Below are positions 16,099 to 17,202 of a DNA stretch of 17,202 nucleotides, one piece after another. The DNA lies in contig NZ_CP034870.1 in the NCBI RefSeq assembly GCF_005081185.1, forward strand, positions 470,065-487,266, read 5' to 3'. The DNA is from Buchnera aphidicola (Lipaphis pseudobrassicae) (GTDB taxonomy: Bacteria > Pseudomonadota > Gammaproteobacteria > Enterobacterales > Enterobacteriaceae). The notes under the pieces are model-generated. The model made no database searches. It was not told where the DNA came from and saw only the letters and a program-made list of their open reading frames with translations. The translations under genes were made by a program, and so were the position numbers. Positions within the stretch are counted from its first letter, which is position 1, and every line of letters begins with the position of its first letter.

Positions 16099-17202
16099 AT
16101 GAAAAAAGAATATTTACCAAAAAAAATAGAATCTTACGTACAAAAATACTGGAAAAAAAATAAAACTTTTGAAGTTTTTGAAGATATCACAAAAGAAAAA
16201 TATTATTGTTTACCGATGCTTCCTTATCCATCAGGAAAATTACATATGGGTCATGTTAGAAATTACACTATTAGCGATGTAATTTCACGATATCAAAGAA
16301 TGCTCGGAAAAAATGTTTTGCAACCAATGGGTTGGGATGCATTCGGATTGCCGGCAGAAGAAGCTGCTATAAAACATAATATCACTCCAACATCTTGGAC
16401 AAATAAAAACATAAAATATATGAAAAAACAACTTCAATTACTAGGTTTTAGTTATGATTGGAGTAGAGAAATTACAACATGTAAACCAGAATACTACAAA
16501 TGGGAACAATGGTTTTTTACTCAACTATATGAAAAGAAATTAGTTTATAAAAAAAACAGTTTTGTCAATTGGTGTTCTTATGACAACACTGTTTTAGCAA
16601 ACGAACAAGTTATTGAAGGATGTTGTTGGAGATGTCAAAACAAAGTAATAAAAAAAAAGATTCCTCAATGGTTTTTAAAAATAAGAAATTACGCTGAATC
16701 TTTATATCAAGATTTAAATAAATTAGTCAATTGGCCAGAAAATGTAAAAAATATGCAACGTAATTGGATAGGTAGAATAAAAGGATTTGAAATAACTTTA
16801 AACATTTTTAATTCTAGTAAAAAATTAAAAACATTTATAGACAGATTAGATCTCATAATGGGTGTTACATATATTTCAATATCTTCTTGTCATATGTTTT
16901 CTATAGAATTATCTAAAAAAAACAAAAAAATTAAAAAATTTATAAAAAAATATGAATATCCTTCATATTCTGAAACAAAAAAAGAAAAATATGCAGGTAT
17001 TAATACAAATATGTTTGCTATTCATCCTTTTACAAAAGAAAAAATACCTATTTGGATTACAAATTTTACTATAAAAGAATATGGAATCAATGCTATGTTA
17101 TCTATTCCTGGACATAGCAAACATCATTCGAATTTTGCAATGAAATATAATTTAAAAATAAAATATGTTATTTTAAATTCAAATGATCAAAACAACCATT
17201 CG
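16099..17202 (+). CDS. leuS: Leucyl-tRNA synthetase, N-terminal part (runs off the right edge), editing site altered
   Basis: LeuRS charges tRNA-Leu; in most bacteria a CP1 domain hydrolyses mischarged tRNA. The first 368 codons are present (E. coli about 860), open to the edge. The synthetic site HMGH is at 49-52, the same numbers as E. coli, and PMGWDAFGLPAE and NEQVIEGCCWRC are conserved. The CP1 domain is present but its active site is altered: the threonine-rich motif TTRPDT (247-252 in E. coli) reads IDRLDL at the same positions, and the GHDQRD motif reads GHSKHH at 339-343 and onward, so both aspartates are lost. Aminoacylation should be intact while post-transfer editing is probably lost (inference). 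AGAG lies upstream of the ATG. It follows corC by 48 bases, where E. coli has lnt and several other genes before leuS. The KMSKS loop lies outside the window. Confidence 0.96.
   Translation, partial: MKKEYLPKKIESYVQKYWKKNKTFEVFEDITKEKYYCLPMLPYPSGKLHMGHVRNYTISDVISRYQRMLGKNVLQPMGWDAFGLPAEEAAIKHNITPTSWTNKNIKYMKKQLQLLGFSYDWSREITTCKPEYYKWEQWFFTQLYEKKLVYKKNSFVNWCSYDNTVLANEQVIEGCCWRCQNKVIKKKIPQWFLKIRNYAESLYQDLNKLVNWPENVKNMQRNWIGRIKGFEITLNIFNSSKKLKTFIDRLDLIMGVTYISISSCHMFSIELSKKNKKIKKFIKKYEYPSYSETKKEKYAGINTNMFAIHPFTKEKIPIWITNFTIKEYGINAMLSIPGHSKHHSNFAMKYNLKIKYVILNSNDQNNHS

Overview
The window looks like a piece of the chromosome of Buchnera aphidicola, the obligate endosymbiont of aphids. It is extremely A+T rich, with long A and T homopolymers everywhere and lysine, asparagine and isoleucine used in place of other residues. 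Every gene has a clear counterpart in Escherichia coli and the proteins align almost without gaps. Intergenic gaps are short (none exceeds 200 bases). polA is cut down to its 5'-nuclease domain, as in other Buchnera. I saw no transposon, prophage, CRISPR array, tRNA or rRNA gene, and nothing that looks horizontally acquired.

Layout. 1-1166 (-): 5' part of mutS (mismatch repair), running off the left edge. 1338-1966 (+): dsbA, broken by a frameshift in a ten-A run. 2130-2984 (+): polA reduced to its 5'-nuclease domain. 3005-3628 (-): engB. 3819-5648 (+): typA. 5758-6381 (-): gmk, convergent with typA across a perfect 15-bp hairpin. 6492-7454 (-): ygfZ. From 7629 to the right edge all genes are on the + strand: prfB (with its programmed +1 frameshift), lysS, lysA, lgt, thyA, miaB, ybeY (frameshifted in a second ten-A run), corC, and the first 368 codons of leuS.

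The order is a collapsed enterobacterial map. dsbA-polA-engB-typA, ygfZ/prfB-lysS-lysA-lgt-thyA and miaB-ybeY-corC-leuS each keep E. coli order and relative orientation, with the genes in between deleted (for example spf, ybeZ and lnt). mutS and gmk come from other map positions.

The dominant theme is translation: termination (prfB), tRNA charging (lysS, leuS), tRNA modification (miaB, with the Fe-S maintenance protein YgfZ), rRNA processing (ybeY) and ribosome-associated GTPases (engB, typA). Others serve nucleotide supply (gmk, thyA), repair and replication (mutS, polA), the envelope (dsbA, lgt, corC) and lysine production for the host and cell wall (lysA).

The most interesting points are: (1) two genes, dsbA and ybeY, each disrupted by a single-base frameshift inside an A10 run, where one extra A restores a protein whose active-site residues fall at the E. 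coli residue numbers; (2) two intact genes, lysA and lgt, carrying A10 runs in frame, so that slippage would damage rather than repair them; (3) a LeuRS whose editing-site residues (T247, T248, T252 and the two Asp of the GHDxxD motif in E. coli numbering) are all replaced while the synthetic HMGH site is kept; (4) an RF2 frameshift autoregulation site kept although none of the 14 complete genes here ends in TGA. No wholly new system was found.
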